In this document: positions 53,014-62,261 of the stretch, one piece after another
Layout: each line of letters opens with the position of its first letter
How positions within the stretch are numbered: the stretch's first letter is position 1
Assembly (NCBI RefSeq): GCF_902477725.1
Contig: NZ_CABSIF010000009.1
Coordinates: 90,198 to 154,197, forward strand
Direction of reading: 5' to 3'
Source: an uncultured Desulfovibrio sp.
Lineage (GTDB): Bacteria; Desulfobacterota; Desulfovibrionia; Desulfovibrionales; Desulfovibrionaceae
DNA length: 64,000 bases
Translations under genes and position numbers: made by a program
The notes under the pieces: model-generated
What the model was told of the DNA's origin: nothing
Databases searched by the model: none
Seen by the model: the letters and a program-made list of their open reading frames with translations, nothing else

Positions 53014-54429
53014 TTACCCTTCCCGCCCGTATACATCTGCAAAGCGCACGATATCGTCCTCACCGAGATAGGAGCCTGACTGGATTTCAATAAGCACCAG
53101 AGGAATAACACCTGGATTTTTCAAACGATGCATGGTGCCAACAGGTATGTAGGTCGACTGGTTTTCCGTGAACAGCTTAACCAGATCGCCGTTGGTCACT
53201 TCTGCCGTGCCACTCACTACGACCCAATGCTCGGCGCGGTGGTGGTGCATCTGCAAAGAAAGCTCGGCACCGGGGTTCACAATGATGCGCTTGACCTGAA
53301 ATCGCCCGTCCATGACAAGGGTTTCATAGCTGCCCCACGGGCGGTACACCAGGGGATGTTGCCTGCATTCGGGCCGCTGTGCGCTTTGCAGGCGGCCAAC
53401 AATCTTTTTGACGTCCTGCACACGGTCGCGCGGTGCAACAAGCACGGCATCCTGCGTTTCCACCACCACGAGCCCGCTCACGCCTATGGCCGCCAGCAGC
53501 CTGTGGTTGGCGTTAAAATAGCAATCCTCGGCACCCTCGGTCATGACATCGCCAGAGCATACGTTGCCGGCGGCGTCTTGCTGCCCTATCTGATAAAAGG
53601 CTTCCCACGAGCCAAGGTCGCTCCAGCTGACGCCCAGCGGCACAACAGCCGCCAGACCCGTTTGCTCCATGACCGCATAGTCTATGGAATCAGACGGGGA
53701 GGAAAGGAATGCCTCGCTGTCCGGGCGGGAAAATGCCTGATCATCCTTGCGGCCCTTCCAGGCGGCATTGCAGGCGGCGTATATCTGGGGGGCAAAACGT
53801 TCCAACTCTTTCAGATACACAGAAGCCCGCAGCAGAAACATGCCGCTGTTCCACGAATAGCCGCCTCTGGCCAGCATGCCCGTAGCTTTGTCCGCATCGG
53901 GTTTTTCCACAAAACGGGCAACCCTGTAGCCATTGGCCCCAAGGGCCGCGCCCTGTTCGATGTAGCCAAAACCGGTTTCCGGGCCGGTGGGGGCGATGCC
54001 AAAGGTGACAATATACCCTTGTTCCGCCAGGGCCGCCGCATTTTTTACGCCCTTAAAAAATGCATCTTCATCACCAATGGCATGGTCAGAGGGCAATACC
54101 AGCATGGGCGGATCTGCGCCGTCTTCCGTCAGGGCAAATGCCGCCAGTGCAATAGCCGGCGCAGTATTGCGCGGTGCAGGTTCCAGCAGAATTTTGCCAT
54201 GGACGCCGCATTGGTACAGTTCGGCGGTCACATAAAAACGGTGAGCCTCATTGCACACAATAACAGGCTCCAGGCTGTCCGGCGTGTGCTGCGCCCGCAT
54301 CACGGTATCCCTGAACAGCGTTTTCCCGCCGCCCAGATCCACAAACTGCTTTGGGTATGTCTCGCGCGAGAGCGGCCACAAACGTGTACCGCTACCTCCG
54401 CACAGAATCACAGGGGCAATATTCTGCAT
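53014..54429 (-). CDS. manC: Mannose-1-phosphate guanylyltransferase / mannose-6-phosphate isomerase
   Basis: 471 residues from ATG 54429 (GAGGA six bases before). The nucleotidyltransferase domain starts PVILCGGSGTRLWPLSRETYPKQF. The C-terminal cupin (RPWGSYETLVMDGRFQVKRI then LQMHHHRAEHWVVVSG) carries the isomerase activity. It is therefore the bifunctional AlgA/XanB type. It supplies GDP-mannose to gmd, 147 bases downstream. Confidence 0.95.
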   Translation of the reverse strand: MQNIAPVILCGGSGTRLWPLSRETYPKQFVDLGGGKTLFRDTVMRAQHTPDSLEPVIVCNEAHRFYVTAELYQCGVHGKILLEPAPRNTAPAIALAAFALTEDGADPPMLVLPSDHAIGDEDAFFKGVKNAAALAEQGYIVTFGIAPTGPETGFGYIEQGAALGANGYRVARFVEKPDADKATGMLARGGYSWNSGMFLLRASVYLKELERFAPQIYAACNAAWKGRKDDQAFSRPDSEAFLSSPSDSIDYAVMEQTGLAAVVPLGVSWSDLGSWEAFYQIGQQDAAGNVCSGDVMTEGAEDCYFNANHRLLAAIGVSGLVVVETQDAVLVAPRDRVQDVKKIVGRLQSAQRPECRQHPLVYRPWGSYETLVMDGRFQVKRIIVNPGAELSLQMHHHRAEHWVVVSGTAEVTNGDLVKLFTENQSTYIPVGTMHRLKNPGVIPLVLIEIQSGSYLGEDDIVRFADVYGREG

Positions 54430-54568
54430 AAATTTCCTCACCATTGCGTCAATGCTGGAACGCCGATCTGACACACCGCCAGAAGGGTCAACGAGCCCAT
54501 GCTACGTCATCCCCCGCCCTCAAACAAGCGCCGGCGGCCGTGCCTATTGGGGACCGCTAAAGGTTACC

Positions 54569-55975
54569 TCAGGCAGGTATGGCCCCTCCCTGTTCTTCCA
54601 GAAACCGCAGTATTTCAGCCGTTTTTTCTTCCGTTAGTACGCGGTTCCCCCTGCTCTCCACATTCAGGCGCAACAGGGGTTCGGTATTGGACATGCGCAG
54701 ATTGAAACGCCAATCGGCAAATTCCAGATTAACGCCGTCAATGCTGTCTTCGTGCAAAGCCGAAGCCGCATAACGATCCCTCACCTGCCGCATGAGCGCG
54801 GGTGCATCCTGCACCCGGCGGTTGATTTCACCACTGCACGGATAGGCCTCCATGCGTTCTGCCACCAGCGCGGCCAGGGGCTTGCCCGTGCGATGCAGCA
54901 ACGAGGCCACCAGCAGCCAGGGCAGCATGCCCGAATCGCAGTAGGCAAAATCGCGAAAATAATGATGCGCGCTCATCTCGCCGCCATACACGGCATCTTC
55001 GGCGCGCATGCGTTCCTTCATGAAGGCGTGTCCGGTCTTGCCCATGACGGGCTGCCCGCCTGCGGCCTGCACCACCTCTCGGGTGTTCCAGTACACTCTG
55101 GTGTCGTGCACCACCTTGCCGCCAGGCACACGCAGCAGCAGCTCCCGCGCCAGCAGGCCTATACAGTAGTAACCTTCAATAAAATTGCCGTCCGCGTCAT
55201 AAAAAAAGCAGCGGTCAAAATCGCCGTCCCAGGCAACGCCCATGTCCGCACCAGATTCGCGCACGGCAGCGGCTGTAGCCGCACGGCGTTCCGGCAGCAG
55301 GGGGTTGGGCACGCCATCGGGAAAAGTTCCGTCCGGCTGCATCTGTCGGCAGACAAATTCAAAGGGCAACGAGGCCATCAGATCTTTCAGCACTAGTCCG
55401 GCGCAGCCATTACCCGCATCAGCCACAATCTTCAGGGGCTTGCGTCCAGCAATTGGTGCAAGCTGCGCTGTACCACTGTATTCCAGCAGCCAGGCCACAT
55501 AGTCAGCACGGAACGAGGCATGGTGCAGAGGGGAGACTTCAAGGGACTCGGCAGAGTCGCCGTTTTCGGCAAGAATGGCCTCCACGCGGTCGCGCAGGGC
55601 AAACAGGCCGGAATCGCCGCTGATGGGTATGGCCCCGCCGCGCACCAGCTTGAAGCCGTTTTCGTCCGCCGGATTGTGGCTGCCCGTAATCATGACGCCC
55701 GCGCCAAAGGGCTGGTTGGCGGCGGCATAATAGATTTCTTCCGTGCCGCACATGCCGATGTCCGTTACCTGCGCCCCGGCCTCACGCAAACCAAAGGCCA
55801 GCGCATCACGCAGTTCGGGGCCGGAAAGCCGGGCATCACGGCCAATCACAATGCTTTTTGCGCCCAGTATTTCAACAACGGCCCTGCCCAGTGCGCGCGC
55901 CAGCGGCGCATTGAGAACACCCGGCACACGGCCCCGGATATCGTAGGCTTTGAAGCATGAAAGTGAATTGCCCAT
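54569..55975 (-). CDS. manB: Phosphomannomutase / phosphoglucomutase
   Basis: 468 residues. The active serine is in MITGSHNPADENGFK, the metal loop is GVAWDGDFDRCFFYD, and sugar-binding GEMSAHHYF follows; the phosphate loop is RMSNTEPLLRLN. It interconverts mannose 6- and 1-phosphate (and likely glucose phosphates) for manC and rmlA. With manC it is the right end of the O-antigen locus. TATAAT lies 17 bases upstream of the ATG, but no good -35 was seen. Confidence 0.94.
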   Translation of the reverse strand: MGNSLSCFKAYDIRGRVPGVLNAPLARALGRAVVEILGAKSIVIGRDARLSGPELRDALAFGLREAGAQVTDIGMCGTEEIYYAAANQPFGAGVMITGSHNPADENGFKLVRGGAIPISGDSGLFALRDRVEAILAENGDSAESLEVSPLHHASFRADYVAWLLEYSGTAQLAPIAGRKPLKIVADAGNGCAGLVLKDLMASLPFEFVCRQMQPDGTFPDGVPNPLLPERRAATAAAVRESGADMGVAWDGDFDRCFFYDADGNFIEGYYCIGLLARELLLRVPGGKVVHDTRVYWNTREVVQAAGGQPVMGKTGHAFMKERMRAEDAVYGGEMSAHHYFRDFAYCDSGMLPWLLVASLLHRTGKPLAALVAERMEAYPCSGEINRRVQDAPALMRQVRDRYAASALHEDSIDGVNLEFADWRFNLRMSNTEPLLRLNVESRGNRVLTEEKTAEILRFLEEQGGAIPA

Positions 55976-56169
55976 GACGTCCCTCTTCTGAATTATATTG
56001 ATGCATTGCCCTTTTCATTCCAGACCAAAAGAACAATGCATATCTTTTATCCAACTTGCAGCCCGATTGCCAATGTATTTTGACGCATACAGGCTCCGTA
56101 CGGAATCTGACCGCCGTGCATACAAAACCTCAAAGTCCGCACAGCTGCCTTTACGGACATGTAACGCAT

Positions 56170-56201
56170 AAAAAAGGGGCCACGGTATTATCCGTAACCC
56201 C
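56170..56201 (-). terminator. Terminator of the tRNA-Ala gene
   Basis: On the minus strand GGGGTTACGG pairs with CCGTGGCCCC (two G-U pairs) and six T follow. It begins ten bases after the tRNA 3' end. Confidence 0.85.
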
Positions 56202-56210
56202 TTGATATTG

Positions 56211-56286
56211 TGGTGGAGAAGAAGGGATTTGAACCCTCGACCCCCGCCTTGCGAAGGCGATGCTCTCCCAGCTGAGCTACTTCCCC
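56211..56286 (-). tRNA. tRNA-Ala (anticodon CGC)
   Basis: 76 bases including an encoded CCA. The cloverleaf folds well: acceptor GGGGAAG/CTTCTCC with the G3-U70 pair that identifies alanine tRNAs; anticodon stem TCGCC/GGCGG with loop TTCGCAA, giving CGC, which reads GCG codons. T loop GTTCAAATC is standard. It has a promoter and its own terminator. Confidence 0.95.
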
Positions 56287-56314
56287 ACAATGGAAAGCTT
56301 AACGCAGGAAATGA

Positions 56315-56343
56315 GCAATAGGCAAAACCGCACGACTTGTCAA
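56315..56343 (-). promoter_or_regulatory. Promoter of tRNA-Ala
   Basis: A perfect -35 TTGACA and TATTGC with a 17-base spacer, 28 bases before the tRNA 5' end. Confidence 0.55.
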
Positions 56344-56385
56344 GCCTTTCTCCTGTTCAGCTGTGCATCCAGCCTCCGCCGCCTG

Positions 56386-58047
56386 TCAGGCAAAAGTTTC
56401 GATAATCTGCTGAATACGTTGCTCATAGCCGTGCTGCGCGCGCAGATGCTCGCGCCATGCCCGCCGCAGATCATACGCAGCTTGCGGATGCGCCCGAAAC
56501 CATGCGCGCTTGACCATAAAGTCGCTCAGCCCGCGCAATGTCATGGGTTCGGTCAATTCCGCAGGGAAGATTTCCAATCCAGATGTGGCATCACTGAGCA
56601 GCAATCCGCCGCTGGCCCAAACGTCAAAATGGCGCTGACTCAAGCTGTGCGGCAACAGGAGGCTCGTTACGTTCAGCACGGCTTCTGCCCGCGCATACAC
56701 TTCGGGCAGTGCCGTATAGTAATCCACTGGCGGCAGTATTTCCGTGCCAGGCAGCAGGGGCTTCCAGCCGTCATCGCCGATGACGCGCAGCCCGCCCTTG
56801 CCAGCCCCTGCGGCTAAAAGCCAGCGTTTTCTGTTGGCCTGCGCGCAACGCTCGGCCCCGAGGCCCGGACGGCGCACATCATAACCAGGCCACGGCCTGC
56901 CCCCCAGTTTGTCGTGCCACCAGAAAAAATGCGGCGCATTCTGCGGCCCAGTGCTGGCCTCAAGCAGCGCTGCGGCCTCAGCCTCCAAAGCTTGCGGCAC
57001 ACTGGCCGCAGCAAAAAAGCGCTCTTTTTCAGGAAAGGCGGAACGCCCCACAAACAGGGGCGGCTCCATATTAATTGATGACGGAGCAAAGCTCGGCAGA
57101 TCGCGCCACATATGTGGTGCAACAGCCAGGGGCAGATGAAAAACCTGGCCCGCGCCATGTTCTCTAAGGCCGTGCGCAAAGCTGACATCCGTCACAAAAA
57201 TATGGGCATCCCGCCACCAGGGCAGCCGCACACCAGACAAAACATGCCAGGGATTGTCCACAAACCACAGGGCAACGGGAATCCCAAGGGCCCGGCAAAG
57301 CTCAAAAACGCGCCCGTCAGCGTCCAGCCCGCGCATGTTGACCGAGAGCATAAATGCAGGATTGCCTCCTCGCAAAAGGACGCGCCAGCGGGCCAAGAAA
57401 TCATTTTCACGGGACGCCCGCTTTCCGCTCATGTCAGATACAGGCTGAGGCTGGGCATCCACCACCGGCCCGAAACCGCACCCGGCGAGAGCCGTGCGTA
57501 ATTCCTGATGCAGCAACTGCCCATCGTTACCCGGCAGCAGAACTGCCCCGCGCGCGCCTGCCCCAACTCTAGGGAAGCCTCCCCTGCCCGCTGCCGTCAT
57601 GGGCCCACTCGGCGTAGCAGATGCAGGAAGGGCGAGGGTCGCATCCACGCGGCCCAGCAATGGCCCCCAAAAATCAGGATCAAGCCGTAAGCCGGGCGTG
57701 TAAAAGCAGCAAAGGCACTGCCCGGCCAGAGTCGCTGCCTGCTCTGCGGTGACCGCGCGCCAGCTGGCGGGCAACGGCTCGCGTGGCAAAAGCCCGGCCT
57801 CCAGCCTCCATACCTCCATGGCGCGGGCCACAAGTGGGGATTCCAGCCAGTATACGGCGGGAGCATTGGTAATCAGGGGCAAAACCTGCGGCAGGTTTGC
57901 TCCTGATTCTGGCCCCAGCCCGAGCAGCAGCACGGCATCTCCCTCTCCCCGGCAGGTCCAGGCTTCCGGGCCATCGGGCAGGCTCACGGCCCGGCCCGCA
58001 AAATCCAGCAGGCGAACCCGCTGCGGGCGTTTGTTTTGTTCGGCCAT
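56386..58047 (-). CDS. CgeB-like glycosyltransferase
   Basis: 553 residues from ATG 58047 (GGAGAA six bases upstream). The longer open frame to 58113 would cross the sodC terminator and is rejected. Residues 200-555 resemble the CgeB / DUF3880-plus-Glyco_trans_1_2 layout: MLSVNMRGLDADGR, IPVALWFVDNPWHVLSG, YYTALPEVYARAEAVLNVTSLLLP and QRHFDVWASGGLLLSD. The first 200 residues are not recognised. Some relatives glycosylate flagellin or spore proteins. GC-rich; outside the O-antigen core. Confidence 0.78.
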   Translation of the reverse strand: MAEQNKRPQRVRLLDFAGRAVSLPDGPEAWTCRGEGDAVLLLGLGPESGANLPQVLPLITNAPAVYWLESPLVARAMEVWRLEAGLLPREPLPASWRAVTAEQAATLAGQCLCCFYTPGLRLDPDFWGPLLGRVDATLALPASATPSGPMTAAGRGGFPRVGAGARGAVLLPGNDGQLLHQELRTALAGCGFGPVVDAQPQPVSDMSGKRASRENDFLARWRVLLRGGNPAFMLSVNMRGLDADGRVFELCRALGIPVALWFVDNPWHVLSGVRLPWWRDAHIFVTDVSFAHGLREHGAGQVFHLPLAVAPHMWRDLPSFAPSSINMEPPLFVGRSAFPEKERFFAAASVPQALEAEAAALLEASTGPQNAPHFFWWHDKLGGRPWPGYDVRRPGLGAERCAQANRKRWLLAAGAGKGGLRVIGDDGWKPLLPGTEILPPVDYYTALPEVYARAEAVLNVTSLLLPHSLSQRHFDVWASGGLLLSDATSGLEIFPAELTEPMTLRGLSDFMVKRAWFRAHPQAAYDLRRAWREHLRAQHGYEQRIQQIIETFA

Positions 58048-58092
58048 TTTCTTCTCCGCCAATGCAGGCTCCTTGCGGAACTGTCCCATCAA

Positions 58093-58124
58093 TAAAAAGC
58101 CCCGCTGCGGCAAGCAAGCGGGGC
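58093..58124 (-). terminator. Terminator downstream of sodC
   Basis: On the minus strand GCCCCGCT pairs with AGCGGGGC and five T follow. It stops the sodC transcript before the glycosyltransferase gene. Confidence 0.87.
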
Positions 58125-58302
58125 AGAATAATCCTAAGCTCCGCGCCGATTACGGCAGCCGGAGGTTCTCCCCTGTGGCTGGCATACTTTGCGCCGATAA
58201 TGGCGCGCCATTGCCAGAACTGCAAGACCCACACAAGGGAATGCATGAACTATCCACGCAAGCAGGTAACTTCTCTGCCGCGTGAACGCAAAAAACATAA
58301 TC

Positions 58303-58839
58303 CTACTGGATCACACCGCAGGCGATACGCGCCCCGCCGCCGCCAAGGGGAGCTGGCTGGTCGGAATAGTTGTCGCCGCCAGCATGGATCATGAGCGAGC
58401 GGCCCTTGATGTCGGTTGTGGTCAGATCAGCCACATGCAACTTGGCCTTCACATTTTGCTGCGCATCGGCGGTTATAAGCGGCAGATCACCCTTGTGCCC
58501 ATGCTTGCCGGGGCCTTCATGTTTGCCAGCGTGGGAGGGATCATAATGCCCCCCGGCGGCAAGGCCGGCCACATTGACGCCATCCTTGGCAGCGGGCGCG
58601 CACGAAGGATTTTCATGCACGTGCATGCCGTGGTCGCCCTGAGGGATACCGACGACATCAACCATAATATCCATGCCGCCCTTGCCGTCGTCCTCAAAAA
58701 CAACAAAGCCGATGGCCTCGCCAACACCTTCGCTGCTGATCTTGTTCACAGGAACTTTAACACTTTCCGCCCGTACCGTCTGCGCTCCAAAGGCGAGCGC
58801 GCAACCCGCAAGACAAGCGGCCAACAGAATCCGTTTCAT
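58303..58839 (-). CDS. sodC: Superoxide dismutase [Cu-Zn]
   Basis: 178 residues. A signal peptide (about 1-24, ending VRAES) sends it to the periplasm. Copper and zinc ligands are visible in DHGMHVHENPSC and GGHYDPSHAGKHEGPGKHGHKGDLP, MIHAGGDNYSD, and the electrostatic-guidance arginine in GGGGARIACGVI with the second disulfide cysteine. It dismutates superoxide, useful for an anaerobe exposed to oxygen. AAGGAG precedes the ATG. Confidence 0.95.
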   Translation of the reverse strand: MKRILLAACLAGCALAFGAQTVRAESVKVPVNKISSEGVGEAIGFVVFEDDGKGGMDIMVDVVGIPQGDHGMHVHENPSCAPAAKDGVNVAGLAAGGHYDPSHAGKHEGPGKHGHKGDLPLITADAQQNVKAKLHVADLTTTDIKGRSLMIHAGGDNYSDQPAPLGGGGARIACGVIQ

Positions 58840-58895
58840 AGCCTCTCCTTACTGGTGATAGTGTGCGAGATCAAAGGTTCTGGAAACTTATTGAA

Positions 58896-58924
58896 AAAAT
58901 ATCCTGATAAATCCTGGAGGTCAA
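58896..58924 (-). promoter_or_regulatory. Candidate promoter of sodC
   Basis: TTGACC and TATTTT with a 17-base spacer, 57 bases before the sodC ATG on the minus strand. Confidence 0.5.
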
Positions 58925-59020
58925 CCTGTTCAGCAATTTTGCGCGGCTCATCACGAGGGGCTGCACTGCGCACTTGGCGAGCGCAAGAAAAAAGGGTATG
59001 ATCCCCTGTTGGAATTTACC

Positions 59021-59701
59021 ATGAAAGAATACCGAGATCATTATTTTCTGAAGGCCAAGCGCGAGAACTATCCCGCCCGCTCGGTCTACAAGCTCAAGGA
59101 GCTGGACTCCAAGTTCCACCTGCTGCGCCTCGGCCAGCGGGTTCTCGACCTTGGCGCGGCCCCCGGCTCGTGGTCCATGGGTGCAGCGGAAAAGGTCGGC
59201 ACGCGTGGACTTGTGCTTGCCTGCGACATTCAGAGCACCGAAACGGTGTTTCCGCCGCAGGTCACATTCATGCAGGAAGACGTGTTCAACCGCTCTGCCG
59301 AATTTGAAGCCAAGCTCAAGGAGCTGGGGCCTTTCGACGTTGTCATCAGCGACATGGCTCCGCGCACTACGGGCACGCGCTTTACGGATCAGGCCCGTTC
59401 TCTTGAGCTTACGGTTGAGGCATTGGCTGTAGCCTGTCTGCACCTCAAAAAGGGCGGCAGCTTTGTGGTCAAAATTTTTATGGGGCCGGATATTCAGGAG
59501 CTGCTTGCACCTATGCGCAAAGCTTTTGATGCGGTCAAATCGTTCAAGCCCAAAAGCTCGCGGGCCGAAAGCAAGGAAACATTTTTTGTCGGCCTTGGTT
59601 TTCGTGGTCAGGCGGGCGCGGCCCCAACGGCGCACATGCCGGGCGAAACCGCCGGGGAAACTTCGCACGAAGTTGCCGACGACGCGCCGCCGGGTATATA
59701 A
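59021..59701 (+). CDS. rlmE: 23S rRNA (uridine-2552) 2'-O-methyltransferase RlmE/FtsJ
   Basis: 226 residues from ATG 59021; a TTG four codons earlier is also open. The SAM loop is VLDLGAAPGSWSMGA. The K-D-K-E catalytic set is visible: YKLKEL, VISDMAPRTTG, FVVKIFMG and ESKETFFV. It modifies the A loop of 23S rRNA. The last 30 residues (GQAGAAPTAHMPGETAG...) are an extra, acidic tail absent from E. coli RlmE. yebC follows after 30 bases. Confidence 0.92.
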   Translation: MKEYRDHYFLKAKRENYPARSVYKLKELDSKFHLLRLGQRVLDLGAAPGSWSMGAAEKVGTRGLVLACDIQSTETVFPPQVTFMQEDVFNRSAEFEAKLKELGPFDVVISDMAPRTTGTRFTDQARSLELTVEALAVACLHLKKGGSFVVKIFMGPDIQELLAPMRKAFDAVKSFKPKSSRAESKETFFVGLGFRGQAGAAPTAHMPGETAGETSHEVADDAPPGI

Positions 59702-59731
59702 ACATACTCTACATGAGGTTTCGGAGGTTTT

Positions 59732-60469
59732 ATGTCAGGTCACAGTAAATGGGCCAATATCCAGCACCGTAAGGGTCGCCAGGACGCCAAGCGCGGCAAG
59801 ATTTTCACCAAGGCCGCCAAAGAAATCATCATCGCAGCCAAGGGCGGCAGCGATCCTGTGGGCAACTCCCGTCTGCGCGCGGCCATAGCCGCCGCCAAGG
59901 CCGTCAATCTGCCCAAGGACAAGATTGAGGCAGCCATCCGCAAGGGTACGGGTGAAGACGCAGGCGGCGACCTGACAGAAACCTTCTACGAAGGCTACGG
60001 GCCCAGCGGCATCGCCATCATGGTGGAAGTTGCCACTGACAATAAAAACCGCACCGTGGCCGAAGTTCGTCACCTTTTTACCAAACATGGCGGCGCCATG
60101 GGTGAAAATGGCAGCGTGGGCTGGATGTTTGACCGCAAGGGCGTTATCGCCGTGGACAAGGCGGCCTACCCCGAAGACAAAATCATGGAAGCCGCTCTTG
60201 AAGCCGGCGCAGACGATGTCATCGATGATGAGGACGTGTGGACCATCCACACCGCCATGGCCGATTTCACCGCTGTGCGCGATGCGCTGGAAGCTGCCGG
60301 CATTGCCATGCAGGAAGCCGAACTGGCCATGATTCCGCAGAATCTTGTGGCTGTGAGCGCCGAAGTGGGCATGAAGGTGCTGCGCCTCATGGACGCGCTG
60401 GACGACAATGACGACGTTCAGAATGTCTATGCCAACGCGGACTTCCCCGACGATATGCCCACCGACTAA
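59732..60469 (+). CDS. yebC: YebC/PmpR family protein
   Basis: 245 residues, the usual length. MSGHSKWANIQHRKGRQDAKR is the family hallmark; GEGYGPSGIAIMVE-type block and the acidic centre DVIDDEDVWTI follow. Members have been described as DNA-binding regulators and, more recently, as factors that help ribosomes through polyproline stretches. GGAGG precedes the ATG. It is probably cotranscribed with rlmE. Confidence 0.95.
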   Translation: MSGHSKWANIQHRKGRQDAKRGKIFTKAAKEIIIAAKGGSDPVGNSRLRAAIAAAKAVNLPKDKIEAAIRKGTGEDAGGDLTETFYEGYGPSGIAIMVEVATDNKNRTVAEVRHLFTKHGGAMGENGSVGWMFDRKGVIAVDKAAYPEDKIMEAALEAGADDVIDDEDVWTIHTAMADFTAVRDALEAAGIAMQEAELAMIPQNLVAVSAEVGMKVLRLMDALDDNDDVQNVYANADFPDDMPTD

Positions 60470-60493
60470 CGCATATTCACTTTGAGATGTCTG

Positions 60494-60534
60494 GCGGGGG
60501 AGAATCCCGTTTGTAAGACGGGTCACTCCCCCGC
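60494..60534 (+). terminator. Two-tier hairpin after yebC
   Basis: GCGGGGGAG pairs with CTCCCCCGC, then after a 3x3 internal loop CCCGT pairs with ACGGG around a 7-base loop. No T run follows, so it may be a 3' stabiliser rather than an intrinsic terminator. Confidence 0.55.
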
Positions 60535-60597
60535 GCAGCCAGCCAAACTTCGCAAAATCACGCCGACCGTGCCTCCAGCGTTGCGCATCAACCGCAC

Positions 60598-60626
60598 TTG
60601 TTCCTCCTGCCTCCCTGCGTTATACT
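60598..60626 (+). promoter_or_regulatory. Candidate promoter for mlaF
   Basis: TTGTTC and TATACT with a 17-base spacer, 220 bases before the mlaF start. Confidence 0.45.
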
Positions 60627-60845
60627 GACAAAGCGTCACAAGGCCCGCAGGCCATCCACCTGCTGACGGCGCTCCTACATCAAGGCATTCTCACGTTGAA
60701 ATACTTGCTTGAAGGCGAAACGGATTCGCCTGGCAAAATATTTTTTAGCGGGAGTTTTTACAAAAAAACGTGCAGAGCAGATGCATACTTCCAATGATAA
60801 TCTGCTCCAACCGATAATCCATATCAGAGGCGACAGGCGGTATTC

Positions 60846-61661
60846 ATGCAGGCATGGGACATTGAATTTCGGGCTCTTAGCGTGGGCTACGGCGAGCATG
60901 TGGTTCTGCGCGATGTCAATGCGGTGCTTCCGGGCGGCAAGGTTTCTGTAATTCTTGGCGGTTCCGGTTGCGGCAAATCCACCCTGCTGCGCCATATTAT
61001 CGGCCTTTCGCGCCCACAGGCTGGTCATGTGCTCATAGGCGACAAAGACCTCTTTGCCCTGCCCCAAAAAGAATTTCGGCGCATGCGCCGCAACATGGGC
61101 GTGCTGTTTCAGGATGGCGCGCTGCTGGGCGCGCTGTCGCTGGTGCAAAACGTCACCCTGCCCCTCACAGAACATCTGAACCTTCCCAAAAAACTTGTTC
61201 GCGAGGCGGGCCTGCGCGTGCTGCGCATGGTGGGTCTTGAAGATTTTGCCGATTTTTATCCCAACCAGCTTTCTGGAGGCATGCGCAAACGCGCGGGCCT
61301 TGCGCGGGCCATTGTGGCCGAACCGCGCATTTTGCTGTGCGATGAGCCGACCTCCGGCCTTGACCCCATCACCGCCGCCCGCATGGACGAACTACTGCTT
61401 GCCATGCGCAGGCAATATACCAACATGTCGGTGATTGTGGTCAGCCACGATCTTGCCAGCCTGCGGGCCATTGCCGACCATGTTCTGGTGCTGGGCGAAG
61501 GCCGCGCGCTTTTTTCCGGCTCGCTGGCCGAGCTTGAAGCAAACAATGACCCGTATCTGCGGCAATTTTTGCTGCGCGAACCCGGCGACACGCAGGCCGC
61601 CATGGGCGAAGCGCCAGATCCGGCGGTGCGGCAGGCCCTTGACCGCTGGCTGGCATCATAA
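60846..61661 (+). CDS. mlaF: Phospholipid ABC transporter ATPase MlaF
   Basis: 271 residues. Walker A is LGGSGCGKSTLLRHI (about 37-51), the signature is QLSGGMRKRAGLARAI and Walker B is ILLCDEPTSGLDP; MRKR after the signature is typical of MlaF. It powers phospholipid transport between the membranes to keep outer-membrane asymmetry. In E. coli the order is mlaFEDCB; here mlaE and mlaB are missing next to it. The gap to mlaD is 145 bases and holds a hairpin and promoter. Confidence 0.92.
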   Translation: MQAWDIEFRALSVGYGEHVVLRDVNAVLPGGKVSVILGGSGCGKSTLLRHIIGLSRPQAGHVLIGDKDLFALPQKEFRRMRRNMGVLFQDGALLGALSLVQNVTLPLTEHLNLPKKLVREAGLRVLRMVGLEDFADFYPNQLSGGMRKRAGLARAIVAEPRILLCDEPTSGLDPITAARMDELLLAMRRQYTNMSVIVVSHDLASLRAIADHVLVLGEGRALFSGSLAELEANNDPYLRQFLLREPGDTQAAMGEAPDPAVRQALDRWLAS

Positions 61662-61730
61662 AAAATGCGCCGCCTGCATAATAAATTGCGATAACCAGGC
61701 GATTCGCGATTCCCTACTCAACAGTAGGGC

Positions 61731-61759
61731 TTGAAACTTTGTCATGGCGCACTTATACT
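61731..61759 (+). promoter_or_regulatory. Strong candidate promoter before mlaD
   Basis: TTGAAA and TATACT with a 17-base spacer, 47 bases before the mlaD ATG. A 7-bp hairpin (61712-61729, CCCTACT/AGTAGGG) lies just before it. Confidence 0.6.
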
Positions 61760-61806
61760 GAGATTTGATCTTATTGCCGAATTATCTGTGGAGCTACCTG
61801 AACCTT

Positions 61807-62259
61807 ATGAGTACTGTTCGTGAAACCGCTGTGGGCCTTTTTGTCCTGTTCGGCCTTGTATGCGTTGCTTACCTGACCATCAAGCTGGGCAAGATGGAAG
61901 TTTTCAACCAGCAGGGCTTTGAACTTTCTGCCAACTTTGATTCTGTTTCCGGCCTACGGGTCGGGGCGGATATTGAAATGGCCGGGGTGCCGGTGGGCCG
62001 CGTGGTAAGCATTGGTCTTGACCCAGACCCGGTGCGCAATCAGGCAGTGGTACGCCTGCGGCTCGACAAAGACCTGAAACTTTCGGACGACAGCATCGCC
62101 TCCATCCGTACCAGTGGCCTCATTGGCGACAAATATGTCAGCCTTTCGCGCGGTGGTTCGGAGCATGTCCTTGCGGCTGGCGACACAATTACTGAAACGG
62201 AATCCGCCGTTGACCTCGGTTCCCTCATCGGCAAGTACGCCTTCGGAGGAGTCAAATAA
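61807..62259 (+). CDS. mlaD: MCE domain lipid-binding protein MlaD
   Basis: 150 residues from ATG 61807. One N-terminal transmembrane helix (about 9-27) is followed by a single MCE domain: FELSANFDSVSGLRVGADIEMAGVPVGRV and RTSGLIGDKYVSLSRGG. It forms the hexameric periplasmic ring of the Mla transporter. The C-terminal helix seen in E. coli MlaD is short here. It is 3 bases from mlaC. Confidence 0.93.
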   Translation: MSTVRETAVGLFVLFGLVCVAYLTIKLGKMEVFNQQGFELSANFDSVSGLRVGADIEMAGVPVGRVVSIGLDPDPVRNQAVVRLRLDKDLKLSDDSIASIRTSGLIGDKYVSLSRGGSEHVLAAGDTITETESAVDLGSLIGKYAFGGVK

Positions 62260-62261
62260 CA

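Larger units (their letters stand above)
60470..60845. other. Intergenic region between yebC and mlaF
   Basis: 376 bases. It contains the yebC hairpin and a candidate mla promoter. There is no coding signal for an MlaE permease here; a short open frame around 60709 is a shadow. Confidence 0.6.

Noticed and set aside
58048..58113. N-terminal extension of the CgeB-like glycosyltransferase
   Set aside because: It overlaps the sodC terminator stem; the ATG at 58047 has a ribosome site.
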